Source of the DNA: Methylotenera_A sp046594915
GTDB taxonomy: Bacteria; Pseudomonadota; Gammaproteobacteria; Burkholderiales; Methylophilaceae
Assembly: GCA_046594915.1 (NCBI GenBank)
Contig: JBKJRC010000016.1
Coordinates: forward strand, 62,001 to 126,000
DNA: 64,000 nucleotides
Direction: 5' to 3'
The first letter of the stretch is position 1; each line of letters begins with the position of its first letter. Below are positions 18,419 through 27,305 of this stretch, one piece after another. The notes beneath the pieces were generated by a model, which was not told where the DNA came from, did no database searches, and worked only from the letters and a program-made list of their open reading frames with translations. A program made the position numbers and the translations under genes.

Positions 18419-19201
18419 TTAGCTGATTAAACCCGCTGTAGGCGAACTTGGGCTGGCTGAATAGAGTTTTTTAGCCATTCTGCCTGCCAGATACGACTCG
18501 CGACCTGCTTCAATCGCTTTTTTCATGGCACCCGCCATCATCACAGGGTCGCGCGCCGCGGCAATGGCGGTATTCATTAACACGCCTGCGCAACCAAGTT
18601 CCATCGCAATCGCAGCATCTGCCGCGCTGCCCACTCCAGCATCCACCAACACAGGGATTGTGGCATTTTCAATAATAATCTGTAAATTCCATGGGTTTAA
18701 AATGCCCATGCCAGAACCAATTAATGAAGCCAAAGGCATCACCGCGCAACAACCGATCTCTTCTAGCTGCTTAGCAATTATTGGATCGTCCGATGTATAT
18801 ACCATTACATCAAACCCATCTTTTACTAGTATTTTGGCAGCCGCAATCGTCTCAATCACATTCGGGTACAACGTTTTAGGGTCGCCCAATACTTCTAATT
18901 TAACCAATTTGTGTCCGTCCAACAATTCGCGCGCTAAGCGCAAAGTACGCACTGCATCATCTGCCGAATAACAACCTGCTGTATTGGGTAAATAAGTAAA
19001 TTCGTCTGGCGGCAAATATTCTAACAGTGATGGCTCACCCGCAGTTTGGCCAATATTAGTACGCCGAATCGCCACCGTGATAATCTGCGCGCCGCTGGCG
19101 TCAATTGCAGCGCGTGTTTCGGTAAAATCTTTATATTTACCCGTTCCCACCAACAAACGTGAATGGTAAGACTTGCCTGCAATAATAAGTTGTTCTGACA
19201 T
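18419..19201 (-). CDS. thiG: thiazole synthase ThiG
   Basis: Thiazole synthase of 260 aa from the ATG at 19201, the normal family length; a longer frame reaches 19288 but would overlap thiS and has no family match. The Schiff-base lysine region (YKDFTETRAAI), RRTNIGQ and the phosphate-binding segment VDAGVGSAADAAIAMELG are visible. It combines 1-deoxyxylulose 5-phosphate, dehydroglycine and ThiS-thiocarboxylate into the thiazole of thiamin. thiS lies directly upstream. No TPP riboswitch was seen in front of thiS. Confidence 0.95.
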   Translation of the reverse strand: MSEQLIIAGKSYHSRLLVGTGKYKDFTETRAAIDASGAQIITVAIRRTNIGQTAGEPSLLEYLPPDEFTYLPNTAGCYSADDAVRTLRLARELLDGHKLVKLEVLGDPKTLYPNVIETIAAAKILVKDGFDVMVYTSDDPIIAKQLEEIGCCAVMPLASLIGSGMGILNPWNLQIIIENATIPVLVDAGVGSAADAAIAMELGCAGVLMNTAIAAARDPVMMAGAMKKAIEAGRESYLAGRMAKKLYSASPSSPTAGLIS

Positions 19202-19274
19202 ATTTAATTTAACTTGCTTTAATTGATTTGCTATAAACCTAAACTGATCGCTTAATATTAACTGCGATTGGATA

Positions 19275-19478
19275 TTAACCGCCGCCAACAGCGCCGACTA
19301 TTTCCAGCTGATCGCCCTCTAGCAATAACACCTCGGCAAATTGGCTACGCGGTACAATCTCGCCGTTTCGCTCAATCGCCAAACGCTTATCAGTTAAATC
19401 CAACGCAATAACCAGAGATGCAATTGTCATCTCGGTAGCAAAGAATTTTGAGTTTCCGTTAATGCATATATTCATCAT
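19275..19478 (-). CDS. thiS: sulfur carrier protein ThiS
   Basis: Ubiquitin-fold sulfur carrier of 67 aa ending in GAVGGG, so it has the C-terminal diglycine that is adenylated and thiocarboxylated by ThiF/ThiI. The beginning MMNICINGN has two adjacent ATGs; the second gives 66 aa and is the likelier start (INGN is the usual position). It donates sulfur to ThiG, encoded 73 bases downstream on the same strand. Confidence 0.93.
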   Translation of the reverse strand: MMNICINGNSKFFATEMTIASLVIALDLTDKRLAIERNGEIVPRSQFAEVLLLEGDQLEIVGAVGGG

Positions 19479-19629
19479 TTAACCATTTTTATAGGCTTCA
19501 TTCATTGTTAACCGTCATCGCAAAGTATTGCAACAGGTAAATCTAAATAGTTAAAAAATATTGCTTTTGTGTATTCCGCAACAACTTCCAGCGCGTTAGC
19601 TATCCAATAATAATGATTTTATTGATTTA

Positions 19630-19662
19630 TTCACTTAACTCATGAATTAAGTGAATTTTTTT
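19630..19662 (+). terminator. terminator-like hairpin with no obvious gene before it
   Basis: TTCACTTAA and TTAAGTGAA pair perfectly over nine bases around the loop CTCATGAA and are followed by seven T residues on the plus strand. No plus-strand protein gene precedes it, since thiS on its left is transcribed leftward. It may end an unrecognised small RNA from 19480-19630 or act as an attenuator in the leader of the small gene at 19745. Confidence 0.55.
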
Positions 19663-19681
19663 GATAAATTGTATTCACACG

Positions 19682-19708
19682 CAACAGAAACAAAATTTCT
19701 GTTGTTTT
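19682..19708 (+). terminator. second hairpin in the leader of the 63-aa gene
   Basis: CAACAGAAA and TTTCTGTTG pair over nine bases around CAAAA and are followed by TTTTAT. It lies about 37 bases before the start codon of the small gene, so it may be an attenuator or a 5' stabilising structure rather than a gene-end terminator. Confidence 0.45.
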
Positions 19709-19744
19709 ATCTCCCAAAAGGATTTTTTTAAGGAAGTCATCAAA

Positions 19745-19936
19745 ATGCAAGCGCTAAATGTAAAACCTGTACTTATCATGCAATCAGAGCCAAAGCCACA
19801 ACTGTTAAATGAAATTTACGAACCGCCACTAAGTCAAAAGTCCGACAAAGTCAAAGTTCAAGAAGCCAATATTGTAAGCTTACAAAAACCTAAAAATATG
19901 ACCCGTCTTTTAGAAGCTTACAGTGATTGTGTATAG
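19745..19936 (+). CDS. small protein of unknown function, 63 aa
   Basis: I do not recognise this protein. The proposed start MQALNVKPVLIM has a good RBS (AAGGAA about nine bases upstream); a longer frame from 19661 would read through the leader hairpin and is less likely. The product is soluble-looking, rich in Lys, Gln and Pro, with one C-terminal cysteine (DCV at the end) and no membrane helix or signal peptide. Two strong hairpins precede it, which suggests regulated expression. It converges with gnd. Confidence 0.5.
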   Translation: MQALNVKPVLIMQSEPKPQLLNEIYEPPLSQKSDKVKVQEANIVSLQKPKNMTRLLEAYSDCV

Positions 19937-19974
19937 CTTTTAACCAGTAGTTAACACTCAAAAACGTTCAAATT

Positions 19975-20015
19975 GTGGGTCGCCGTTGATTGCAACCCAC
20001 CAATTGATTTTTCTG
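19975..20015 (+). terminator. weak terminator-like hairpin after the 63-aa gene
   Basis: GTGGGT and ACCCAC form a six-base stem with a 14-base loop; a T-rich stretch (GATTTTTC) follows after about seven bases. It is between convergent genes. The stem is short and the T tract is offset, so confidence is low. Confidence 0.3.
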
Positions 20016-20046
20016 CCAGCTTTTTGAAAAGATACTTAATTGGTGA

Positions 20047-21561
20047 TTACTCAATCGCCAATTGCGGGCGGCCTGCTTCTGGCCAATCCAAGTGATAAAA
20101 CTGACCGCGCGGCTGATCTTTACGCTCATAAGTATGCGCGCCAAAATAATCACGCTGCCCTTGCAATAAGTTAGCCGGCAAATCGGCACTGCGGTAACCA
20201 TCGTAATAAGCTAATGCCGCTGAGAAACCTTGCGCTGGAATACCGTTGGTGACTGCCAGGGCAATCACTTTACGCCAACCTGCTTGACCATCATTCATTG
20301 AGTTGGTGAAGTATGGGTCTAGCATCAAGTTTTTCAAACGTGAATTCAAGGCATAAGCATCGGTAATTTTTTGCAAGAAACGGGCGCGGATAATACAGCC
20401 ACCGCGCCAGATTTGCGCGATTTCGCCAAAATTCAATTTCCAGTTATAAGCCACTTGCGCTTTATCCATTAATTGGAAACCTTGCGCATAAGCACAGATT
20501 TTTGAGCAATACAACGCGTTTTTAATCGCCTCGATAATGGCTGCTTTGTCTGTTTGTTTCACCAACACTGGGCCTTTTAAGATTCTGCTAGCGTCAACGC
20601 GCTCTTCTTTTAGGCTGGATAATGCACGCGCATAAACCGCGGCGGCAATCGCGTTGGCTGGTGCGCCTAGTTCTAGCGCATTGGCTGCTGTCCACTGGCC
20701 AGTACCTTTTTGACCCGCAGTATCCAAGATTTGATCGACCAAGAAACCTTTACCCATTGGGTCTTTTTGTCGCAGGATATCCGCCGTGATTTCAATCAAG
20801 AAACTGGATAATTCGCCTTTGTTCCACTCTTCGAATACCTTGCCGATTTCATCTGCTGGCATACCAAGCAAGTTTTTCATCAACCAGTAAGCTTCGCAAA
20901 TCAATTGCATATCGATATATTCAATACCGTTATGCACCATTTTTACATAGTGACCAGCGCCGTCTGGGCCAATATATTCAGCACATGAAAAGCCGCCTTC
21001 AACTGGTTTACCTGGTGTGCCACCTTCTAATGGCTCGCCTGTTACTGCGTCTACTTTGGCCGCGATATCGCGCCAGATTGGCTCTAAGCTAGCCCATGCT
21101 TTACGTGTGCCAGATGGCATTAATGATGGGCCGAAGCGTGCGCCTGTTTCGCCACCAGATACGCCTGAGCCAATGAATTCTATACCTTTAGCAACTAACT
21201 CTTTTTCGCGGCGGATGGTGTCTGTCCATAATGAGTTGCCGCCATCAATGATGATATCGCCTTGCTCTAAGAACGGCAATAATGCGTTAATGGTTACGTC
21301 GGTTGCGCTGCCCGCTTTAACCAACAAAATGATTTTGCGCGGACGTTTGATGCTTAATACGAAAGAAGCTAAATCTGCGTGGCCAACCACATTTTCATGT
21401 GAAGGCTCATTGTTTTTGCATTCTTCTGCAAAATTCAACATTTTTTTTGGGTCGCGGTTGTAAACAGCGATGGTGTAGCCGTGATCGGCAATATTTAGGG
21501 CTAAATTTTGGCCCATAACAGCTAGGCCAACTAGGCCAATATCAGCGTTTTTTGTGGTCAT
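20047..21561 (-). CDS. gnd: 6-phosphogluconate dehydrogenase, decarboxylating
   Basis: Protein of 504 aa. The N-terminal nucleotide-binding fold begins DIGLVGLAVMGQNLALN. Substrate-binding and catalytic segments are GSGVSGGETGARFGPS and YVKMVHNGIEY (catalytic lysine in VKM), and the C-terminal all-helical domain ends with YFGAHTYERKD. It oxidises 6-phosphogluconate to ribulose 5-phosphate and CO2 with NADP+ or NAD+. In ribulose-monophosphate methylotrophs this reaction is part of the cyclic dissimilation of formaldehyde, which would fit the suggested lifestyle. No zwf or hexulose-phosphate synthase gene is adjacent. Confidence 0.96.
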   Translation of the reverse strand: MTTKNADIGLVGLAVMGQNLALNIADHGYTIAVYNRDPKKMLNFAEECKNNEPSHENVVGHADLASFVLSIKRPRKIILLVKAGSATDVTINALLPFLEQGDIIIDGGNSLWTDTIRREKELVAKGIEFIGSGVSGGETGARFGPSLMPSGTRKAWASLEPIWRDIAAKVDAVTGEPLEGGTPGKPVEGGFSCAEYIGPDGAGHYVKMVHNGIEYIDMQLICEAYWLMKNLLGMPADEIGKVFEEWNKGELSSFLIEITADILRQKDPMGKGFLVDQILDTAGQKGTGQWTAANALELGAPANAIAAAVYARALSSLKEERVDASRILKGPVLVKQTDKAAIIEAIKNALYCSKICAYAQGFQLMDKAQVAYNWKLNFGEIAQIWRGGCIIRARFLQKITDAYALNSRLKNLMLDPYFTNSMNDGQAGWRKVIALAVTNGIPAQGFSAALAYYDGYRSADLPANLLQGQRDYFGAHTYERKDQPRGQFYHLDWPEAGRPQLAIE

Positions 21562-21599
21562 ATCATTCTCAAAGATTAATTAAATGGGTAATTTAAACT

Positions 21600-21632
21600 A
21601 AAAAGAAACGGGCAGCTTGTGGCTACCGTTTC
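21600..21632 (-). terminator. terminator after the dienelactone hydrolase gene
   Basis: On the minus strand GAAACGG and CCGTTTC, with inner AGC/GCT pairs, form a hairpin followed by CTTTTT. It lies between the hydrolase stop and the gnd start and separates the two transcription units. Confidence 0.6.
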
Positions 21633-21742
21633 AATACTACAACAACTGCTTTATTTCTAACTTACTACATTTTGCTACTTTTACTTGACTACAATTCATT
21701 GTATTAAATTCACTATTCAAAAAACTTAACACTTTTTTTGGG

Positions 21743-22498
21743 TTAAGTTTTAAGCGTGTTACCAAATAGCTGTATCGCCAATTGATAACCTGTCATGGCT
21801 AGTTGCGGGTCATAACGTTCACCCTCATCGCGCATAAATGCGTGCTGGCCATTAAATTCATGCCAAGAAAAATTCAAATTGGCTGCGGTCAATTGCTGGT
21901 TCACCAATACACGACCAGCCGTAGGAACATGATTATCTTGCTTGCCCCAAATCATCATCAATTCGCCTTTAATATCGGCTAACCTTTGCATACTGTGTTG
22001 ATTCGGTTTATTAGGGATTGTATTGGTGTGTAAATCGGTGGCATAAAAACAAGCAGTGGCTTTTACTTCTGGCTGTAGCGCAGCACGAAAAGCCAAATGG
22101 CCGCCAATACAAAAGCCCATTGCGCCCAAATTGCCGCTGTACCAATCTTGCGTGTTTAAAAACTCAATCATGGCACGGTTATCGTCATCATATCCTTGCA
22201 CATCCTTGGCGGCTTTATCCGCATTGCCTTTTTCACGCCCCGCATCGTCATAGCCAAGGATAGTTCCAATTGGATTCAATTCGTGAAACACTTCTGGCAC
22301 TAACACTGCATAGCCTTGGCCTGCCATCATTTGCGCCGCACGCTCAATAGGGCCGGTTTGCTGGAAGATTTCAGAGTAAAATAAAATGGCTGCGACTGGT
22401 TTGTTGTGCCCTGTTTTAGAATCTTGGGGCCGATGCACGTAAGTGCGCATCAGGCCAGTTGGGGTATTCAAATCAACAATATGCGTTTTAATTTGCAT
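21743..22498 (-). CDS. dienelactone hydrolase family protein
   Basis: Alpha/beta hydrolase of 251 aa with the dienelactone hydrolase triad: nucleophile C130 in GFCIGGH, D188 in WGKQDNHVP and H219 in NGQHAFMRDE. Length and the cysteine nucleophile fit the family. Dienelactone hydrolase acts in chloroaromatic degradation, but most chromosomal members have unknown substrates, and no aromatic pathway is nearby. It stands alone, upstream of gnd, with a terminator in between. Confidence 0.85.
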   Translation of the reverse strand: MQIKTHIVDLNTPTGLMRTYVHRPQDSKTGHNKPVAAILFYSEIFQQTGPIERAAQMMAGQGYAVLVPEVFHELNPIGTILGYDDAGREKGNADKAAKDVQGYDDDNRAMIEFLNTQDWYSGNLGAMGFCIGGHLAFRAALQPEVKATACFYATDLHTNTIPNKPNQHSMQRLADIKGELMMIWGKQDNHVPTAGRVLVNQQLTAANLNFSWHEFNGQHAFMRDEGERYDPQLAMTGYQLAIQLFGNTLKT

Positions 22499-22703
22499 TA
22501 TTTTGTTCCAAAACTTAAATTTTTAAAAATTAATATTTTATTAAGTTCAATATTTTACAGGGGTTTGCAGTCACATTCACGCAAAATTTAGGTAAAAAGC
22601 TCAATTAAGTTTTAGCTGATTTAGAATTATTCTTTTGTCACGCTGTCATTAAAAATAGTAAGCTTGAATAATTGCTTTAATTCATTTTAAAGAGAGTCGT
22701 CTT

Positions 22704-23762
22704 ATGCGCGCTACAATCGCTGTCTTTGGGCTATTTTTTGCCCAACTTTCGTTCGCAGAACCTAATCCTGATTTAGCGTATCGTTTAAAAGCCTCAGTCG
22801 CCAAAGTGCACGTTTCCACCAAAACTGGTGGTCATGGCGTCGGTACTGGCGTGGTAGTTGCAAAGGATTTGGTGGCAACTAATTGTCATGTGTTAGCCAA
22901 TGCAACCGGTGTAAAAATCAGCAAATTTGGTGATAGCCATGCGCCAATCAGCATCAAAGCAGATTGGAAGCACGACATCTGTATTTTACGCTTTCAATAT
23001 TTAGAGCTTGTTCCTGTAGAGTTGGGCGATTCTGAAAACTTAAAATATGAGCAAGCGATGTTTTCTATTGGCTTTCCTGGCGGACCACCAAAACCACAAA
23101 CTACCTATGGAAAAATCAAGGCATTATATGCGCTGGAGGATAGTCAAATCGTGCGGACTGATGCGTCTTTTATGATGGGCGCGAGTGGCAGCCCAGTTTT
23201 TGATAGTCAAGGCAGGTTAATTGCAATTAGTACGTTTAAAAGCCCTGGGCGGGGCGGCTATTTTTACAATGTACCGGTGAAATGGGTAAAAGCTTTAATC
23301 GCGGCGCCTGAATCAGCAGAAACCACTTCGATGCAAACAGCGGATTCGCCTTTTTGGGATGCTCTAGAAGAATATCGTCCTTATTTTATGCGTGTCGTGT
23401 TGCCTTATCAGAATGAAAAGTGGGATGAGTTAAATATCGCAGCACAAGCGTGGGCGAATGCCGAGCCAGCGAGCGCAGAAGCCCAGTATTATTTGGGCGT
23501 GGCGCAAGATAAATTAGGCAACCTGAATGCGGCTAAACAGGCATTTTCGCATGCATTGAAATTGCATCCTCAACATCCAGCCACATTATTTGCACTTGGT
23601 ATAATCGCAAAACGAGAAAATAACCAGCCAGAATTAGATCGCTTGAAATTAGCCATGAAAGAAGTTGATAACGACGTATTAACAGAATTTAATGAAACGC
23701 TTAACCCTGTTGAAGCAGGCTTAATCGATGCGAACCCTAGCGATGCAGCACAGGCGCATTAA
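22704..23762 (+). CDS. secreted trypsin-like serine protease with C-terminal TPR repeats (first paralogue)
   Basis: Exported protein of 352 aa with a signal peptide (about 1-18, ending SFA). The chymotrypsin-fold catalytic triad is H62 (ATNCHVL), D91 (KHDICIL) and S163 (GASGSPVF). Two TPR-like repeats follow near residues 250-320 (AEAQYYLGVAQDKLGNLNAA and the next repeat). There is no PDZ domain, unlike DegP. It is immediately followed by a close paralogue with the same architecture. A periplasmic quality-control or processing role is inferred; the substrate is unknown. Confidence 0.85.
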   Translation: MRATIAVFGLFFAQLSFAEPNPDLAYRLKASVAKVHVSTKTGGHGVGTGVVVAKDLVATNCHVLANATGVKISKFGDSHAPISIKADWKHDICILRFQYLELVPVELGDSENLKYEQAMFSIGFPGGPPKPQTTYGKIKALYALEDSQIVRTDASFMMGASGSPVFDSQGRLIAISTFKSPGRGGYFYNVPVKWVKALIAAPESAETTSMQTADSPFWDALEEYRPYFMRVVLPYQNEKWDELNIAAQAWANAEPASAEAQYYLGVAQDKLGNLNAAKQAFSHALKLHPQHPATLFALGIIAKRENNQPELDRLKLAMKEVDNDVLTEFNETLNPVEAGLIDANPSDAAQAH

Positions 23763-24788
23763 ATGACCTCAAAATTTATATTTTTATGCTTATTGTTTAG
23801 CTGTAGCGCACAGTCTGCGCAAGAAATTAGTGTGTTTCCTAACACCGATCCAAGCGATGCATTTTTGCATCAATTAAAAGCCTCTTTGGTTAAAGTCAGC
23901 AGCACGCTTAAAAATGGTGGCCATGGCTATGGCACTGCGGTTGCTATTACTAAAGATCATGTCGTCACCAATTGCCATGTATTGCAAAACTCTAACGGTA
24001 TCAGCATTTCCAAATGGGGCGTCGCTTTTGCGCCGGCTGCCATGATTGCGGATTGGAAACACGATATTTGTATTTTACGTTTTGAGTGGGCGGATCTTAA
24101 GCCTGTGCAAATGGGCGATTCTGAAAATTTGCAATACGAGCAACCCATTATTTCCATCTCTATGCCTGGCGACTCACCCGCACCTTATGTGGCACTTGGC
24201 AAAATCAAAGCCTTATACCCATTAGATGGGGCAAATGTGATACGCGCCTCGGCCGCTTTTGCGATCGGCGCCAGCGGCAGTCCTGTATTTAATTACGATG
24301 GTAAGTTAATCGCTATCAGCACGCTAAAAAGTCCAGGTCAAAATGCTTACTTCTACAACATGCCTGTTAAGTGGGTTAAAGAATTAATGCTTCAGCCAGA
24401 AATTGCATTGTATCAACCGTCAAACAGTCCATTTTGGGATGCGCCAGACGAGTTAAGGCCATTTTTTATGCGTGTTGTGTTGCCCTATCAAAATGGACAT
24501 TGGGCAGAATTGAAAACGGTTGCAGATTTATGGATTAAACAAGAACCAAACAACGCCGAAGCCTTATATTATTTGGGCACAGTGGCGCAAAATCTGGGTG
24601 ATATTCAGGCGGCTAAACAATATTATCAGCAAGTATTAACATTTCATCCCAATCATCCTGCAACGCTAATCGCGCTGGGCTTAATGGCAAATAAAGCCGG
24701 CAATCAAGCGGAAGTTGAAAGTACGCATGTTGCGCTGCAAGCGATTGACAATGCGCTGGACGAAGAATTTATTGAAGCGCTTAAGTAA
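23763..24788 (+). CDS. secreted trypsin-like serine protease with C-terminal TPR repeats (second paralogue)
   Basis: Paralogue of the preceding gene, 341 aa, starting at the base after its stop. The signal peptide is about residues 1-19 (SAQSAQ region). The triad is intact: H72 (TNCHVL), D101 (KHDICIL), S173 (GASGSPVF). The TPR part (AEALYYLGTVAQNLGDIQAA) aligns with that of the first copy without visible gaps. The duplication must predate considerable divergence, as many surface positions differ while the triad and TPR core are kept. Both are probably translated from one mRNA. Confidence 0.85.
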   Translation: MTSKFIFLCLLFSCSAQSAQEISVFPNTDPSDAFLHQLKASLVKVSSTLKNGGHGYGTAVAITKDHVVTNCHVLQNSNGISISKWGVAFAPAAMIADWKHDICILRFEWADLKPVQMGDSENLQYEQPIISISMPGDSPAPYVALGKIKALYPLDGANVIRASAAFAIGASGSPVFNYDGKLIAISTLKSPGQNAYFYNMPVKWVKELMLQPEIALYQPSNSPFWDAPDELRPFFMRVVLPYQNGHWAELKTVADLWIKQEPNNAEALYYLGTVAQNLGDIQAAKQYYQQVLTFHPNHPATLIALGLMANKAGNQAEVESTHVALQAIDNALDEEFIEALK

Positions 24789-24863
24789 ATTGCTAAGCGT
24801 TTAATCATTGCGGCATGATTAGATTCCAACTTAATTAAACTGAAATCTAATAAAAGCAGCTCG

Positions 24864-25082
24864 TTAGTAATCGCTACTGCGACCAGTCGAATAGCCTTGC
24901 GGCACATCATTTTGCCATTCACCGCAATCATTGCAACGGTGGTCGTGCATAGTGGGGCTTAAAGTCAGATTAGTACCGTTACAAAATTTACAGCTAACTG
25001 GGTGAATCACTGGCGTTTTATGGTGCGTTTCATGCTGTTCAGTCGCCACCTTGCTGCTGCCTAAACCGTATTTGTTGTCCAT
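24864..25082 (-). CDS. small zinc-ribbon protein of unknown function
   Basis: A 72-aa protein with two CxxC knuckles (CKFC and CNDC) separated by about 18 residues, the spacing of a zinc ribbon. The N-terminus is His-rich (EQHETHHK). A good RBS (GGGAG, six bases upstream of the ATG) supports it as a real gene. I cannot assign a function; it may bind nucleic acid or protein. It lies between the convergent protease genes and sua5. Confidence 0.6.
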   Translation of the reverse strand: MDNKYGLGSSKVATEQHETHHKTPVIHPVSCKFCNGTNLTLSPTMHDHRCNDCGEWQNDVPQGYSTGRSSDY

Positions 25083-25172
25083 CGCTAACTCCCAACATTT
25101 AGTCTGAAAAACGACTTAAGTTACTGTAAAGTTACTCGCTTTTTAATTAAAAAACAAGTGTTAAGCAGCTTG

Positions 25173-26126
25173 TTAAGACTGGTGCGCCGCGCGGTTTAAT
25201 CGATCTAAAATCGCTAGCCATTCTGAGGAATCTGGTGGCTTCTGAATAAGTAATTGCGCCACATTCAGTGCATCTAAACGATGTAGCACTTCGTATAAAT
25301 GCTCTGCCACATAAGCGGCTTTTTTTGGCAATTGTATACAGGTAAAGTTGATTGCCAGCGCTTGATGTGGCTCATCGCCAATCAACAAAACAGCACAATC
25401 TTGCTCGCTTGATTGCTGATAATGCATTAATGCGGCGCGACCATCAAACAACTTAACTGGTGTTTTGGGTGAATAATGCAGCGCATGCTGGCCGGGTACT
25501 TTTGGTCTGCTCGCTAGGCCTGTCAAAGCTGGCTTACCTGCAATTGTAGCGATTTGCGCTTCGGTAATCATGCCATGACGCAACAACTGCCAATCATTAT
25601 TAATCACGCTGACAATGGTCGATTCGATGCCAACCCTGCACGCACCGCCATCTAACACGGCGATATTATTGCCCAAACCAGCCGCTACATGTGCCGCCGT
25701 AGTGGGGCTTAATTGCGTGTATTTGTTGGCGGAAGGCGCCGCCAGCGCCAGCCCGCTTTGCTTGAGCAATTGCAAAGTAAGCGGATGATTTGGTACACGT
25801 AGCGCCACAGTTGGCTCGCCAGCCCTGACAACCTGCGAAACAGAATTTTTAGCTGGCAATACCAAAGTAAACGGTCCAGGCCAAAAAGCATGAGCTAATT
25901 TTTGCGCCAATGGCGGAAACACTGTAGCCCAATCATTCACTTGATTGACGTCGCCAATATGTACAATCAAAGGATTATCGGCCGGGCGTTGTTTAATCGC
26001 ATAAATCTGGCGCAAAGCCACTTCGTTTGTCGCGTCTGCCGCCAAGCCGTACACGGTTTCCGTGGGAATCGCCACCACTTCGCCCGCTTTAAGCTGTGCA
26101 ATTGCTTGCTCTAGATTAACTTGCAT
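25173..26126 (-). CDS. sua5: L-threonylcarbamoyladenylate synthase (Sua5 type)
   Basis: Protein of 317 aa. The YrdC/Sua5 domain (about 1-200) has IPTETVYGLAADA and KQRPADNPLIVH, with APSANKYTQLSPTTA further on. The extra C-terminal Sua5 domain (about 215-317) distinguishes it from the shorter TsaC form. It makes threonylcarbamoyl-AMP from Thr, bicarbonate and ATP for the universal t6A37 modification of tRNAs reading ANN codons. Its partners TsaB/D/E are not in this window. Confidence 0.93.
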   Translation of the reverse strand: MQVNLEQAIAQLKAGEVVAIPTETVYGLAADATNEVALRQIYAIKQRPADNPLIVHIGDVNQVNDWATVFPPLAQKLAHAFWPGPFTLVLPAKNSVSQVVRAGEPTVALRVPNHPLTLQLLKQSGLALAAPSANKYTQLSPTTAAHVAAGLGNNIAVLDGGACRVGIESTIVSVINNDWQLLRHGMITEAQIATIAGKPALTGLASRPKVPGQHALHYSPKTPVKLFDGRAALMHYQQSSEQDCAVLLIGDEPHQALAINFTCIQLPKKAAYVAEHLYEVLHRLDALNVAQLLIQKPPDSSEWLAILDRLNRAAHQS

Positions 26127-26251
26127 AATCCAATTTTTTGTTTAAAAAGCCATTTTACTATTGATGCATAAGCAATGTTGATAGTTTTCCATCTTAGAAC
26201 CGCGTTGATAAGTTAAAATGAGCTGACTTAACCACTTTAAAAGCCGAATAA

Positions 26252-26590
26252 ATGAATTCAAATATGCCAAAAATCATTGTAGAAAAAAATCCTGCTCAAA
26301 GCCGTTTAGATTCACTTAACGTTAAAAAATGGGCTACTTGGCAAAAAGAAGTGTCTGTTTTTCCCTGGACATTTTTAGAGCAGGAAATCGCCTATATTTT
26401 AGAAGGTGAATGCGTCATTACGCCAACTGGCGGCGCGCCTGTCACATTCGGCAAAGGCGATTTAGTCACTTTTCCAGCTGGCATGACAGCAAGCTGGGAA
26501 GTGAAACAACCATTACACAAACACTATAAATTAGAGGGCAATATATTAAGTCAAACGTTTAGGCGTATTAGAGCAGCATTAAAGTTGTAA
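26252..26590 (+). CDS. cupin domain protein (EutQ-like / DUF861)
   Basis: A 112-aa single-domain cupin. A second ATG at 26264 would start MPKIIVEKNP and is also plausible. The fold is suggested by AYILEGECVITPTGG and FGKGDLVTFPAGMTASWEV, typical of the Cupin_3/DUF861 group. The group includes ureidoglycolate-related and EutQ-like proteins, but the specific role is unknown. It converges with alkB with only five bases between the two stops. Confidence 0.75.
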   Translation: MNSNMPKIIVEKNPAQSRLDSLNVKKWATWQKEVSVFPWTFLEQEIAYILEGECVITPTGGAPVTFGKGDLVTFPAGMTASWEVKQPLHKHYKLEGNILSQTFRRIRAALKL

Positions 26591-26595
26591 TTTAA

Positions 26596-27234
26596 TTATC
26601 CCGCTTTTCTGAACGTTAAGTTATATCGATACGCACCTAAAACTGGGTGCGTATCTGCTTTAAGCGGCAAAATGCCGTGAAAATTGAGCCGCGATACGCC
26701 GCCCCACACGATTACATCGCCATGTGTTAACGGAATTTTAATCGGCTTATCGCTGCGTAATAAGCCGCCAAATTGAAACACGGCAGGTATACCCAGAGAT
26801 ACGCTGACGATAGGCTGCTCAAAATCCAGCTCGTTTTTATCTTGGTGCAAACCCATACTTGCGCCCATCTTGTATTGATTGATTAAGCAGGCATCTGGCA
26901 AAAAATCATTAAACCCCGTTGCAGTTGCTGCTTGCTTGGCAAGACTTAAAAAACTAGCTGGCATTGCAGGCCATAGTTGATTGCTTAACGGGTCGCGCAC
27001 ATCGTAGCGATAGCCTTTGCGATCGCTAATCCAGCCCCACTTACCGCAATTGGTCATAGCGGCTGACATAGTAAAGCCCATTTTAGTCATCATATGGCGC
27101 AGTGGTGCTTGGACTAATACTGTATTTAAATCTTGCAAAATAGCGGCCTCATTTGCTGTAGCAAATGCGCTTAACAAATACACATCTGATAAAATTTCTT
27201 GTTTAAATGGTGTGATATGTGTCAATAAATCCAT
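26596..27234 (-). CDS. alkB: alpha-ketoglutarate-dependent DNA repair dioxygenase AlkB
   Basis: Protein of 212 aa, similar in length to E. coli AlkB (216). The iron-binding HxD is in GLHQDKNELDF, the distal histidine in NFHGI, and the 2-oxoglutarate-binding arginines in the C-terminal RYNLTFR. It oxidatively removes methyl groups from 1-methyladenine and 3-methylcytosine. It is divergent from alkA across 71 bases, so the two alkylation-repair genes may share control. No convincing Ada box was found by eye. Confidence 0.93.
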   Translation of the reverse strand: MDLLTHITPFKQEILSDVYLLSAFATANEAAILQDLNTVLVQAPLRHMMTKMGFTMSAAMTNCGKWGWISDRKGYRYDVRDPLSNQLWPAMPASFLSLAKQAATATGFNDFLPDACLINQYKMGASMGLHQDKNELDFEQPIVSVSLGIPAVFQFGGLLRSDKPIKIPLTHGDVIVWGGVSRLNFHGILPLKADTHPVLGAYRYNLTFRKAG

Positions 27235-27305
27235 AATAATGATCGTTTTTGCTATTACTTATTTAACAGTTTACAGCAGCCGAAGTTCACCGCTAAGATA
27301 CAAAT

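Noticed and set aside
18525..18971. 148-aa plus-strand frame antisense to thiG
   Set aside because: It lies wholly within thiG on the opposite strand, has no RBS and reads as Ala/Ser/Ile-rich shadow sequence.
19479..19630. possible TPP riboswitch ahead of thiS
   Set aside because: thiS is read leftward and the upstream sequence lacks the CTGAGA and ACCTGATC elements expected of a TPP riboswitch.
21017..21463. 148-aa plus-strand frame antisense to gnd
   Set aside because: Shadow of gnd on the opposite strand, with no family resemblance and no RBS.
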